A stretch of 64,000 bases of DNA, taken from NCBI RefSeq assembly GCF_947495725.1, contig NZ_CANLZZ010000003.1:534485-598484 (forward strand), written 5' to 3'. The first letter of the stretch is position 1, and each line of letters starts with the position of its first letter. Below, piece after piece: positions 1-11,444 of the stretch. The translations under genes and the position numbers were made by a program. Source of the DNA: an uncultured Lutibacter sp. (GTDB taxonomy: Bacteria > Bacteroidota > Bacteroidia > Flavobacteriales > Flavobacteriaceae). A model generated the notes under the pieces. It searched no databases and was not told the DNA's origin. It saw only the letters and a program-made list of their open reading frames with translations.

Positions 1-316
1 AAACTTCAACATCTACAACTTTTTTATAATCCTCTTTGGTATAGTGTGTTTTATTTCCAAATAAAATACAATGGGACGCTTTTGTTGCGTGGTGTTGGTT
101 AAACTGAAAATTGTTTTCGAATGTTTTTGAGAAGCGTTGTTTGGCCTCATCACTTTCAATAACTACAAATTTCCAAGGTTGCGAATTAATTGAAGAAGCA
201 CTCATACGCAAAGCTTCTTTAATCACTTGCATATCTTCTGTTGAAATACGCTTTGTTTCATCGTACATTTTGGTTGTATAACGCCAGTTAAGGTCTTTTA
301 TAATTTGATTCTCCAT
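1..316 (-). CDS. Nitroreductase-family NAD(P)H oxidoreductase (partial, N-terminal part)
   Basis: The N-terminal 105 codons are present and the rest lies beyond the left edge. The protein starts MENQIIKDLNWRYTTKMYD at 316 and contains RMSASSINSQPWKFVVIES. A basic-aromatic N-terminus followed by a SxxNxQPWxFxVI motif is typical of FMN-dependent nitroreductases of the NfsB/YdgI type, where these residues help bind FMN. The family reduces quinones, nitro compounds or enones with NAD(P)H in the cytosol. The substrate cannot be told from this fragment. It is separated by 161 bases from the GH2/sulfatase operon on the same strand and probably has its own promoter. The family call is firm; the specific function is unknown. 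Confidence 0.85.
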   Translation of the reverse strand, partial: MENQIIKDLNWRYTTKMYDETKRISTEDMQVIKEALRMSASSINSQPWKFVVIESDEAKQRFSKTFENNFQFNQHHATKASHCILFGNKTHYTKEDYKKVVDVEV

Positions 317-477
317 TTTTAATCTATTTTTTTAAACTTGTATTTACTTATTCTCTGTTTAATTGAGATACAAAAATGTAGCTTTTAAACTAACAAAAAA
401 AGGTAAATTTCATATATAAAATGGTAAAAAACGAAGTTATTTTATTACCAATTATTCTTTCACTAATTTTTATCTTG

Positions 478-3714
<3,237 letters not shown>

Positions 3715-3719
3715 CTATA

Positions 3720-5540
3720 CTATTTTGGTAATTTCAACTTAAAATCATGCGAACCTGGTGCAAAATTACTATGAAATGCTTTTGTACCACTTCCCCACTT
3801 TTCCCATTCTACTTCAACTCTGTTATCTCCCAAAACAATATTCAGCAATTTTTCTTTCATAGCTTTGGCAATTGATTTGTACTTTTTATCAAATGCTACA
3901 TTGTTAATTTCTTGTGGATCATTAGTAATATGATATAAAGCTGGATCTAAATCTTTATAATTTGCATTTAAAGCCCATTTCATATTATCGCCGTGTTTAG
4001 TGTTAGGACGAGTTTGTATTGAAAACACATATTCGTTAGTACGAATAAATGCACGTGGACCTGTAACGGCATGACTTTCGCCAATAACATAATCACGAAC
4101 TGGTCCTTTCCCTTGTACAACCTTTGCTAAATCTAAACCATCTAAATAACTAAATTCTTCATTTTTTAATTTAGCTCCAGCAGCAGCCAATGCGGTTGGA
4201 GCAATATCTACAAACTCTGTAAAATCACTAACAACCTTTCCCGCTGGGAATTTATTTTTATCAGAAGACACCACTACAATTGGGTTATGACTATCAATAT
4301 CCCACGGAGTAAATTTAGAAATAGCACCATGCTCATTCAATTTCCAACCGTGATCTCCATGAACATAAATAACCATCCATTCTTGTTTGTTCGACTCGCT
4401 ATATTTTATAAAAGTATCTACAGCATCACCTATTAATTTATCTCCATAAGCACAAAAAGCAAAATAATCTTGAATCATAGTTTGTTTGTCTTTATCACTA
4501 TAATTATTAGTGAAATTCCTATCAACTACTTTTTTCATTTGCTTTGCCATTGCGGTATATTCTTCATCGCTAAGCTCTGGAACTTTATATTTGTGTTGCT
4601 TAAAACGCTCTCTATAATCGGCAGGTGGAAGCACTGGTGTGTGTGGAAAATCATACCCAATATGACAAAATACAGGTTTAGAAGAGTTGATTCCTTTGTA
4701 AGTTAAAGAACCAACTGAAAAAGGTTTGTCTGCATTATTTAAATAATCTTGAAATACAGAAGTATAATAACCATCACGAGTTTTCCCAGCCTTGCGTGCA
4801 CTTACACCTCCAATAATCATTCCCATATCAAAAGTAGCTTTCTTTTTACCTTTAATTTTACGCAACAAATCGTACTTTTTCACAGTAGCCTCCGCAGTTC
4901 CTTTCTTTTGAAAACCCATATCTTCAATTTCAGTAGAAATGTATTCGCGTTCACCATTATCATTAACTATAAAAGAATAATTTTTTGGCGTTTTTAGTTT
5001 ATTTCCGTTTACCTCTTTTAGCCAATCACTTCCCCACGCAGTTAAATTTTCTCTTGCTAAAGTTCTAAAATCTATATCTGTTTGATAAATAGCGTATGGC
5101 TTGGTTTTTCCATCTTTTAATGTTTTAATACGTACACCTAGTTTACCTACATGAAAAGTTTGATAACCTAATTTTACCATTTGCTCTGGCAAGGTAGGTT
5201 TTGAATGTTCTAATGTATTATTGTGGTATTCAAACTCGTAAATTCCAGATCGAAAAGGGTAACGCCCGTAATGCATAGAAGCACGAGATGGCGCACAACC
5301 CTGAGCCTGACAATAGGTATTAATAAAAGTAGTTCCCATTTCAGCCAACTTGTCAATTTCTGGAGATTCAACATAACCCAATTCACTCATTTCATTTCCA
5401 GTTATCATTTTATTGAATGAACGCACTGCATCATAACGATGATCGTCTGTTAAAATATAAAGTACGTTTGGTTGCTGAGCAATAGCTTTTCCAACAAATA
5501 GAAAGCTTAGGATTATTAATGTTGTTTTTATTGTTTTCAT
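3720..5540 (-). CDS. S1-family sulfatase, exported
   Basis: A 606-residue formylglycine-dependent sulfatase that hydrolyses sulfate esters. The signal peptide ends at about residue 22 (GKAIAQ). The metal-binding start NVLYILTDDHRYDAVR has Asp32-Asp33. The maturation motif CAPSR has Cys82 as the residue expected to become formylglycine. A later IYVHGDHGWKLNEHG segment carries the second set of metal-binding and catalytic residues. It is the first gene of a two-gene operon with the GH2 enzyme 23 bases downstream. Together they would remove sulfate and then galactose-type residues from an algal polysaccharide in the periplasm or at the cell surface. The subfamily (S1_x) cannot be assigned by eye. 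Confidence 0.93.
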   Translation of the reverse strand: MKTIKTTLIILSFLFVGKAIAQQPNVLYILTDDHRYDAVRSFNKMITGNEMSELGYVESPEIDKLAEMGTTFINTYCQAQGCAPSRASMHYGRYPFRSGIYEFEYHNNTLEHSKPTLPEQMVKLGYQTFHVGKLGVRIKTLKDGKTKPYAIYQTDIDFRTLARENLTAWGSDWLKEVNGNKLKTPKNYSFIVNDNGEREYISTEIEDMGFQKKGTAEATVKKYDLLRKIKGKKKATFDMGMIIGGVSARKAGKTRDGYYTSVFQDYLNNADKPFSVGSLTYKGINSSKPVFCHIGYDFPHTPVLPPADYRERFKQHKYKVPELSDEEYTAMAKQMKKVVDRNFTNNYSDKDKQTMIQDYFAFCAYGDKLIGDAVDTFIKYSESNKQEWMVIYVHGDHGWKLNEHGAISKFTPWDIDSHNPIVVVSSDKNKFPAGKVVSDFTEFVDIAPTALAAAGAKLKNEEFSYLDGLDLAKVVQGKGPVRDYVIGESHAVTGPRAFIRTNEYVFSIQTRPNTKHGDNMKWALNANYKDLDPALYHITNDPQEINNVAFDKKYKSIAKAMKEKLLNIVLGDNRVEVEWEKWGSGTKAFHSNFAPGSHDFKLKLPK

Positions 5541-5741
5541 ATATATCTTTAATTTTTTTAAATATTATCATTTACTATTGCAGAATTCTCTAACAATATT
5601 ACTAGTTATTCTTAACTAAAAGTTGTTCTAATTTTTTAATTGAAGTAATAAATGGTTTATTTCCTTGGCAATGGGTAGCTTCATAGTCTACATACAATGT
5701 TATTAAGTTATTGGAAAGATTTACTACATTTAGTCTCAACA

Positions 5742-5749
5742 CAAATTTA
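5742..5749 (-). promoter_or_regulatory. Candidate -7 box for the sulfatase-GH2 operon
   Basis: Read on the minus strand this is TAAATTTG, an exact match to the Bacteroidota -7 consensus TAnnTTTG. It lies about 195 bases upstream of the sulfatase start, so the leader would be long. I do not see a well-spaced -33 TTTG, so this is tentative. Confidence 0.3.
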
Positions 5750-5794
5750 ATGGTATAAAAGACATCTATTGACTTCAATTGGTTTAAAAACGGA

Positions 5795-5825
5795 AAATTA
5801 ACCGAAAAATTAACGGTTAATTTTG
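5795..5825 (+). promoter_or_regulatory. Inverted repeat overlapping a -7 box (probable operator/promoter of the regulator gene)
   Basis: A perfect 10-base inverted repeat has arms AAATTAACCG (5795-5804) and CGGTTAATTT (5814-5823) around a 9-base spacer. The right arm overlaps TAATTTTG (5818-5825), an exact TAnnTTTG -7 element 38 bases before the ATG at 5864. A third ACGG half-site sits just upstream (5790-5793). The layout suggests a dimeric regulator that acts here, possibly the regulator gene itself. The palindrome and -7 match are direct observations; the regulatory role is inferred. Confidence 0.5.
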
Positions 5826-5863
5826 TTGGTATTCTTAAGAAAGAATTTCATATTTTTACAGCT

Positions 5864-7054
5864 ATGAGCAACCATCTTAACACAGATAAGATAAAGGAGT
5901 ACTTACAGAAAATTTGTTCTTCTCCTGAATTTGTAAAATCTACTCGCTACACCCAATTGTTGAAATTTTTAACCGAACAAGCTCTTAAAAATGTTCATGT
6001 GAAAGAGCAAACTATTGGTATGGATTTGTTTAAAAAAAATTACAACCCCATAAAAGATGATGGTAAAGTTCGTGTGTACATGTTTAACCTACGTAAGAAA
6101 TTAAAAACCTATTATTCTGAAATTGGTAAAGAAGACATTATTGTTTTTGTGCTAAAAAAAGGCTCATACGACATTGAATTTTCAGACCAAAAAACAAACC
6201 TTGAACAAAACCCTAAAACAGAAAAAAAAGCCTCTACAATTCAGCAAAAAAGAAATTTTTATAAACCTTTAAGCTACGTATTAGCTTCAGTTTTGTCATT
6301 TGTTTTTATAGCACTTGCTTATCAATTGTTCAACACAAAAGAAGTTTATTGCTGGGAACCATTTGTAGCTAAAAATACAACAAACACTGTTGTACTTGCT
6401 GACCAAGTAATTATGAATAAACCTAAAGAACCTAATGGCAAACTTTATACAAACTTTGAAGTTAACAGCGCTATTGACTTTATTAACTTCAACAAAAAAC
6501 ATCCTGAAGATTCCTTAGCGCTTTCAAATTACACATTTTTTACAAAAGCAATTCCTTATTCTTTAATTGGCTTAACTCAATTCTTTTCTGAATATAACAC
6601 TTCATTAACACCTCAAAACGAAAGTGAATTAAAATATGATGTTGTTAAAAGAGGAAATATTATTTATTTAGGGCAGCCCAAAACTATGAGTTTATCCAAA
6701 GAAATTTTCCTTAAAAACAGTAATTTTTTTGAATGTAATCCTAATTATTTTACAAGTTCTAAAAATGGAAAGTTAAGAACTTACAAACCTAAATACGGCG
6801 ATAATATTCGTATGGAATATGCAATGGTGTCTTATTTACAATTAAACAGTGGTCATAAAGCGCTTTATTTTGCTTCCAATCATGACATTGGTGTAATGGC
6901 AACAGTTGCACATTTTACAAACCTAGATTTACTTGAAAAATTTTACAAAAAACTCCCTTCAAAAGATTCATATTTTAATGCTTTATTTAAAGTTGAAGGT
7001 TTAAACCGTTTAGATACCAATTGTGAATTGGTTGAGCTAGAAATTATTGAATAA
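5864..7054 (+). CDS. Membrane-anchored winged-helix-like regulator with periplasmic sensor domain
   Basis: A 396-residue protein in three parts. Residues about 5-106 resemble the N-terminal DNA-binding-like domain found in front of some bacterial adenylate-cyclase/TPR proteins: the order is Tyr-Thr-x-Leu-Leu-x-Phe-Leu, then KEQTIGMDLF, YNPIKDDGKVRVYMFNLRKKL and a terminal LKKGSYDIEF beta-hairpin. One hydrophobic segment follows (about 134-155, YKPLSYVLASVLSFVFIALAY). Residues 160-396 are predicted to be periplasmic and match nothing I recognise. There is no sensor-kinase or receiver domain, so it looks like a CadC-style one-component transmembrane regulator. It is divergent from the sulfatase-GH2 operon, its likely target. 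The family resemblance is from memory of the motif pattern, not a search. Confidence 0.6.
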   Translation: MSNHLNTDKIKEYLQKICSSPEFVKSTRYTQLLKFLTEQALKNVHVKEQTIGMDLFKKNYNPIKDDGKVRVYMFNLRKKLKTYYSEIGKEDIIVFVLKKGSYDIEFSDQKTNLEQNPKTEKKASTIQQKRNFYKPLSYVLASVLSFVFIALAYQLFNTKEVYCWEPFVAKNTTNTVVLADQVIMNKPKEPNGKLYTNFEVNSAIDFINFNKKHPEDSLALSNYTFFTKAIPYSLIGLTQFFSEYNTSLTPQNESELKYDVVKRGNIIYLGQPKTMSLSKEIFLKNSNFFECNPNYFTSSKNGKLRTYKPKYGDNIRMEYAMVSYLQLNSGHKALYFASNHDIGVMATVAHFTNLDLLEKFYKKLPSKDSYFNALFKVEGLNRLDTNCELVELEIIE

Positions 7055-7106
7055 TCAACTATACATCTCCTCGTATTAATTTTATTTACAAAAGTTTAAA
7101 CAACCT

Positions 7107-8106
7107 TTAAAGTTTCAAAAACTTATTAATCTTATTTTTAATTTGAATAATATATACACCCGAATTGAATTTAGAAACATCTATAGTATAATTTTTTATA
7201 AGTTCCTAAATCCAACACATTACCCAATAAATCATAAATTATATATGGTGTATTATTTTCAATAAAACTCAATGAAATGTTGTTACTCGAAGGGTTAGGA
7301 TATACAACTAATTTATCATTTTTTTCAATCTGTTTAGAAATAAATCCTTCACACTTTTTACTTGAAAAAACCTCCAATTTATCACCGGGATTAACATCAA
7401 CTTCAAAATTATTTAGGTTCGAATTCATTACAAAAGATCCATTAATTGATACGCTATATGGTGCAGTACCGGTTTTCATACTTATAGAAGCCTTGTTTGA
7501 TTTAACAGCTACCTTACCTGAAATAGTTAAAGCCTTTTTTATTTCAAGATTAAAACAACTTTCATAACAATTGTTTGGAACGGAAATACAAAACTTGTAA
7601 TTCCCTGCATTCAAATTTTCAATTAAAATCTCATCCGAAAAGCTATACTCAATATCATTTAAATATAATTTATAATTGTTGGTTGTTTTTGCTTTTATTT
7701 CCAATTTTCCATTATTTTGGTTAGAATAGATTTCTCCAATTGTTTTAATCGAAAAATTATCATTTCCCCATTCTTCTTTTACAATAATTTTAGTAAAATC
7801 ATATGCTTCTACTTCATAATCCAAATTATGTGTACCAATATCTGAAACCCATTCTGGCCCTGTATGATTTGCAACCCATTCTGCTTTTATTTCTGCTGCC
7901 TTTTTTGTTAATATCTTTTCTTCCTCTTCTGAAAATGCACTAGGCGGTCTGATATTAGGAATATTATCAGGAATACAATCACGAATAATTGAAGTTTCAT
8001 CAATTTTAACGGTATAGTTGTTTTAGGATTGAAAACATTATTAATTTGAGTGGAAACCGCTCCACCAATTCTTGAAGTTAATAATAAATTATCGCCAAAA
8101 TTTCTA
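7107..8106 (-). pseudogene. Remnant of a T9SS-secreted protein with type A C-terminal sorting domain, frameshifted
   Basis: Read on the minus strand, this is the tail of a large secreted protein. The final about 80 residues are a type IX secretion sorting domain: VVYPNPSSNNISLSF, YIIYDLLGNVLDLGTYK, then in the next frame NYTIDVSKFNSGVYIIQIKN and a Lys-rich end. A run of six A near 7190 shifts the frame; five A would restore it and place the stop at 7107. A second shift occurs near 8025, between VFNPKT and NNYTVKIDETS. No catalytic domain remains. The upstream end abuts a SusC fragment at about 8107, so a deletion seems to have fused two genes. The 7190 shift could be a sequencing error, but two shifts plus the abrupt junction favour real decay. 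Confidence 0.7.
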
Positions 8107-8518
8107 GAGCAACTGCTCCAGTAACTTCTTTTTTGGTTAGAGAGCCATAACCTATTACCACAACTTCCTCTAAGCTTTCAAAATTTGAAATAAGTTTAAC
8201 ATTATGAGTTGAACCCGTTACTTTAATAGTTTGATCTGTCATACCTAAATAACTAAATACAAGGTAATCGCCAACTTTAGCGGAAATAGTATAGTTTCCA
8301 TCAAAATCCGTTGCTACTCCATTACTTGTATTTTTTACAATAACTGAAACGCCCGGAATAGGCATTCCATCATCAGAGCCTGTAACAACCCCTTTAACCT
8401 TCATTTCTTGTGCTTGTAAATTAGTTGTAAAACACAACAAAAATAGTAAACATGGTAAGAGTGAATTTCCCCATGTTTTTTACGCCATTAATACATTTTT
8501 AAATTCATTTAATTTGGT
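8107..8518 (-). pseudogene. Truncated SusC-type TonB-dependent receptor (N-terminal fragment)
   Basis: The fragment carries the C-terminal end of a signal peptide (LLPCLLFLLCF...NLQAQ), a complete carboxypeptidase-regulatory-like domain (VKGVVTGSDDGMPIPGVSV, ATDFDGNYTI) and the TonB-box/plug start LEEVVVIGYGSLTKKEVTGAV. It stops abruptly there: plug and beta-barrel are missing, and the frame runs into unrelated codons and a stop at 8078-8080. The start is also damaged: from the ATG at 8516-8518 the frame meets a stop within seven codons and has to shift to reach the signal peptide. An intact family member is about 1000 residues; about 110 remain. It probably was the SusC of a locus since deleted. 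Confidence 0.75.
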
Positions 8519-9078
8519 TTAGTTTACATTTTATTTAGTTCTTGTTATTCTATAATTATATTTGTTTTTTTTATTAATTTTTATTCCTAAAACTGACTCA
8601 AGTCACATAAAATCTAAAATTTGCTGTTTAAAAACATTTCAACTTTTTATGTAAAACTAGAATAGGAAATCAGCAGAATTAGGATAATATTTAAATATTT
8701 ATTTTTGATCATTTTCAAACAAAATTATAGCCGTTAATTTTATTCAAAGTTTCAATGTTTAACTCACTTTTATGTTTTTATTAGATTTAAAAATGTTCGT
8801 CTGAGTATAAAAATCCCTTTGTCAATAGGCTAAATCAAAAAATTGTAGATTGTTTAAGTATATCTTATATAGATTTATTATAATCTTTAAAATGTTTATT
8901 ATAATTCTCTCTTTTTTAGATATTCACTTTTATAAAACGCTTCTTTGTTTATATAAAAAACAGAAAGCCTAAAGAGTGATTCTCTTTAGGCTTTTCTTTC
9001 CAAACTTAATTTCAAATAATATTCTTTGCTCTTCCTTATTTTTTTATCTTTTGAGCTTCTTTGTATAAATTCATTATT
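8519..9078. other. AT-rich intergenic region
   Basis: This stretch of 560 bases holds no coding frame that I can support. Apart from the strong terminator at 8964-8994 I see only very AT-rich sequence. It separates the decayed region (7107-8518) from the end of the locus 1 operon. Confidence 0.6.
8964..8994 (-). terminator. Rho-independent terminator of the locus 1 operon
   Basis: A perfect 13-base stem AAAGCCTAAAGAG / CTCTTTAGGCTTT encloses a 5-base loop (TGATT on the plus strand). On the minus strand the stem is followed within a few bases by TTTTTT. It lies 85 bases past the stop of the last gene of the FecR-SusC-SusD-TlpA operon. Confidence 0.85.
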
Positions 9079-10284
9079 CTATAAGCTCTGAATTGCTGAC
9101 TTTAATTTTGAAACTGATGGATGATCATTAACTCCTCCAGCTTTTGCATTTTCATCAAAGAATATATTGAAACTGTTTAAAGCTTTTTCTTTATCATTTC
9201 CATGTAGATAAAGTTTTGCCAACATTAGATTTCCCATAATGATACCGGTTTCTTTATCAGCAGCAAAACTAATAGCTTTTTTTGTAAAATCATTTACAAT
9301 CTCACTAGATGAAGATAGCTTTGGCGAATTCAAAATTTCATCGCAAATTCCATGATAATTATAAATATATTGCTCTTTACCTTTTAATAATTCTGCATTT
9401 TTTATTTTAGAATCATACCATGTTTGTAACTGATTATTTGCTAAGTAATAGGTATATTGAAAACTTTTCTTTAAAGCTTCAACATCACCTAAATCAAATT
9501 TTTTATTGCAGCTTTCTACCTCAGTATTCAATGCTTCCAAACTTTCACATTTTTTAGCAAATTCATTCAAATATCCATAAATTGGACTTGTAAAAATACT
9601 ACCATACTCAAAAGGTTCTAATAGCTCTTTCAATTTGTGTTTGTTTTCTAATAAGTAGTTGTATTCCTTACTATTATACGCGAAATTGGCTCCAGAAATT
9701 ATATAAAACTGCTCCTTATTCATATATTCACTTAGAGAGGTTTTAGCAATAATTTCACGAGAAACATTTTGCATTTTATCACGATCTCCTTCTCTTTTTA
9801 AGCCCTTTAAATAAGTTATTAAAAAATCATAATCTCTGTTACCATTATTATACTTTTCTGTTAATGCTGATATTCTCAGGCTTGGATCTAAAGCTGTTTT
9901 TGCCCCTGTAATTAATTCTTCAGCTTTCATTCCTCCAAGTAATTTTTGAACTTCATTACCGTTTGAATCAATAAATAGTAACGTAGGATAGGCTTGTACT
10001 CCATATTTTTTATTCAAGGCAATTCCTTCCCCTTTTTCCATATCCATTTTAACATTCACAAAATTCTTATTGAAGTAATCTCCTACTTTTTCTTGTGTAA
10101 AAATGTTTTTTGCAAGCCATTTACAAGGACCACACCATGTTGTATAGCAATCCATAAAGATTAACTTATTCTCTTTTTTTGCTTTTTCCAAAGCTTCATC
10201 AAATGTTCCGTGCTCAAATTCTATTCCTTGTGAAAATACATTGCCACTTACAAAAATTGCAATTAGAATAAATATTTTTTTCAT
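9079..10284 (-). CDS. Exported thioredoxin-fold protein with long C-terminal domain
   Basis: A 401-residue protein with a signal peptide (MKKIFILIAIFVSGNVFSQ) and a thioredoxin domain at about residues 25-130. The active site is Trp50-Cys-Gly-Pro-Cys54 and the cis-Pro segment is YGVQAYPTLLFID. The FDEALEKAKKENKLIFMDCYTTWCGPC pattern is that of the thioredoxin_7/DsbD-gamma-like group rather than TlpA. Residues 135-401 are mainly helical, repeat-like and unrecognised. It is the last gene of the locus 1 operon, 27 bases after a TlpA-like lipoprotein, and is followed by a strong terminator. Its role is presumably periplasmic thiol-disulfide exchange; the partner protein is unknown. Confidence 0.8.
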   Translation of the reverse strand: MKKIFILIAIFVSGNVFSQGIEFEHGTFDEALEKAKKENKLIFMDCYTTWCGPCKWLAKNIFTQEKVGDYFNKNFVNVKMDMEKGEGIALNKKYGVQAYPTLLFIDSNGNEVQKLLGGMKAEELITGAKTALDPSLRISALTEKYNNGNRDYDFLITYLKGLKREGDRDKMQNVSREIIAKTSLSEYMNKEQFYIISGANFAYNSKEYNYLLENKHKLKELLEPFEYGSIFTSPIYGYLNEFAKKCESLEALNTEVESCNKKFDLGDVEALKKSFQYTYYLANNQLQTWYDSKIKNAELLKGKEQYIYNYHGICDEILNSPKLSSSSEIVNDFTKKAISFAADKETGIIMGNLMLAKLYLHGNDKEKALNSFNIFFDENAKAGGVNDHPSVSKLKSAIQSL

Positions 10285-10311
10285 TTTGTTTATTTTCAGT
10301 ATTAATTAAAC

Positions 10312-11382
10312 TTATTTTAAAAACTTCTTTAATTCCTCTGTTAAATTATTTGAGTAATGATGTTTATAAACAATTTCACCTTCAGGTGAAATTAAAATTA
10401 AATGAGGAATTGCCGTAATTGCATAAGTATCTGAAACATTTGTTTCATCATCAATTAATTGAGTCCATGGTAATTGATGTTTTTTTACAGCTTCAACCCA
10501 TTTATCCTTGTTAATATCGGTACTTACACTTAAAATTGATAATTCGTCTTCATCGTATTCAGCTCTAATTTCCTTTAGCTCTGGAAAACCAGCTATACAA
10601 GGTCCACACCAGTAGGCCCAAAAGTCTATTAATAAGAAACTTCCTCTGTATGATTTTAATGAAACCTTTTTATTTTCAAATGAATTTAAAGTGAATATTG
10701 GAGCTTCTTGGCCAACAGCTACTTTTTCTAAATTGTCTTTTCTTTTAATTAATTGTTTTAAATAAAAGTTATTATGAATTGAAGTATCAAAACTTGTTAG
10801 AATGGTATTTAATGTAGGTAAATCTGCTGCCCAATAAAACTTGTAAACGATAGCCGCTAATGATTGACTTTTTGAATTTTCTTTAATTGCGGCTAATAAA
10901 TTTACCCCATAGTTTGATTTAAATTCAGCTTCATCTTTAGATAAATCTTTTTTGTATTGAATTGTTTTCATTTTTGAATACCCTAAAACTTCATCTAATT
11001 TTTGAAATTCTTTGTGTAGGTTGCTTCCTTCAACAACAAGTTTATCATCACCAAAAGATAAATTATATGTTCCAGGTCCAGTAAAAATTTCAGCGCTAAA
11101 TCGTTTATCATTTAGTGAAATATTGAAATTCCTAAGCACTTGAACTGTGTCAAGATTAAATGTGTTGTTAGTTATATCAACCTCTTTTTCAATGGTTAAT
11201 CTCTTTGACTCTTCCATCGTTTTAACTAGTTGATATGGATAAACCACTACCTTTCCACTTTGTCCATCCAGAAGTTTTAAATTGAATGTACAACCTGTAA
11301 CCTTTTTATTTACTTTTTGTTTGCAAGATTGAAGCAATAACATCCCACATAACAATACTAATATTGTTTTGTAATTTTTCAT
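10312..11382 (-). CDS. TlpA-like thiol-disulfide lipoprotein (locus 1)
   Basis: The AhpC/TSA-type thioredoxin domain at the C-terminus has the active site WCGPC (Trp258, Cys259, Cys262) within LLIDFWAYWCGPC, and AITAIPHLILI supplies the cis-Pro. The N-terminal about 200 residues form the beta-rich plus helical region seen in other Bacteroidota TlpA-like lipoproteins (DUF4369-like). I start the gene at 11382, giving MKNYKTILVLLCGMLLLQSC with a lipobox ending at Cys20. A start at 11409 adds nine residues before the signal. It sits between SusD and a second thioredoxin-fold gene in the locus 1 operon. It is probably a periplasm-facing or surface lipoprotein acting on disulfides. Confidence 0.85.
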   Translation of the reverse strand: MKNYKTILVLLCGMLLLQSCKQKVNKKVTGCTFNLKLLDGQSGKVVVYPYQLVKTMEESKRLTIEKEVDITNNTFNLDTVQVLRNFNISLNDKRFSAEIFTGPGTYNLSFGDDKLVVEGSNLHKEFQKLDEVLGYSKMKTIQYKKDLSKDEAEFKSNYGVNLLAAIKENSKSQSLAAIVYKFYWAADLPTLNTILTSFDTSIHNNFYLKQLIKRKDNLEKVAVGQEAPIFTLNSFENKKVSLKSYRGSFLLIDFWAYWCGPCIAGFPELKEIRAEYDEDELSILSVSTDINKDKWVEAVKKHQLPWTQLIDDETNVSDTYAITAIPHLILISPEGEIVYKHHYSNNLTEELKKFLK

Positions 11383-11444
11383 TTTAAGTAAGTTTGAAAA
11401 GCTTCTCAATAGAAATATTGAGAAGCTTTGAATTGTATTAGTTT

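Noticed and set aside
5776..5781. Possible -33 boxes (TTG/CAA) paired with the -7 elements at 5742 and 5818.
   Set aside because: Spacing is 26 and 36 bases, well beyond the usual distance of about 20, so only the -7 elements are reported.
8519..8960. A possible small gene in the long gap before the locus 1 terminator.
   Set aside because: Only short AT-rich frames without starts in sensible context; no homology to anything I know.
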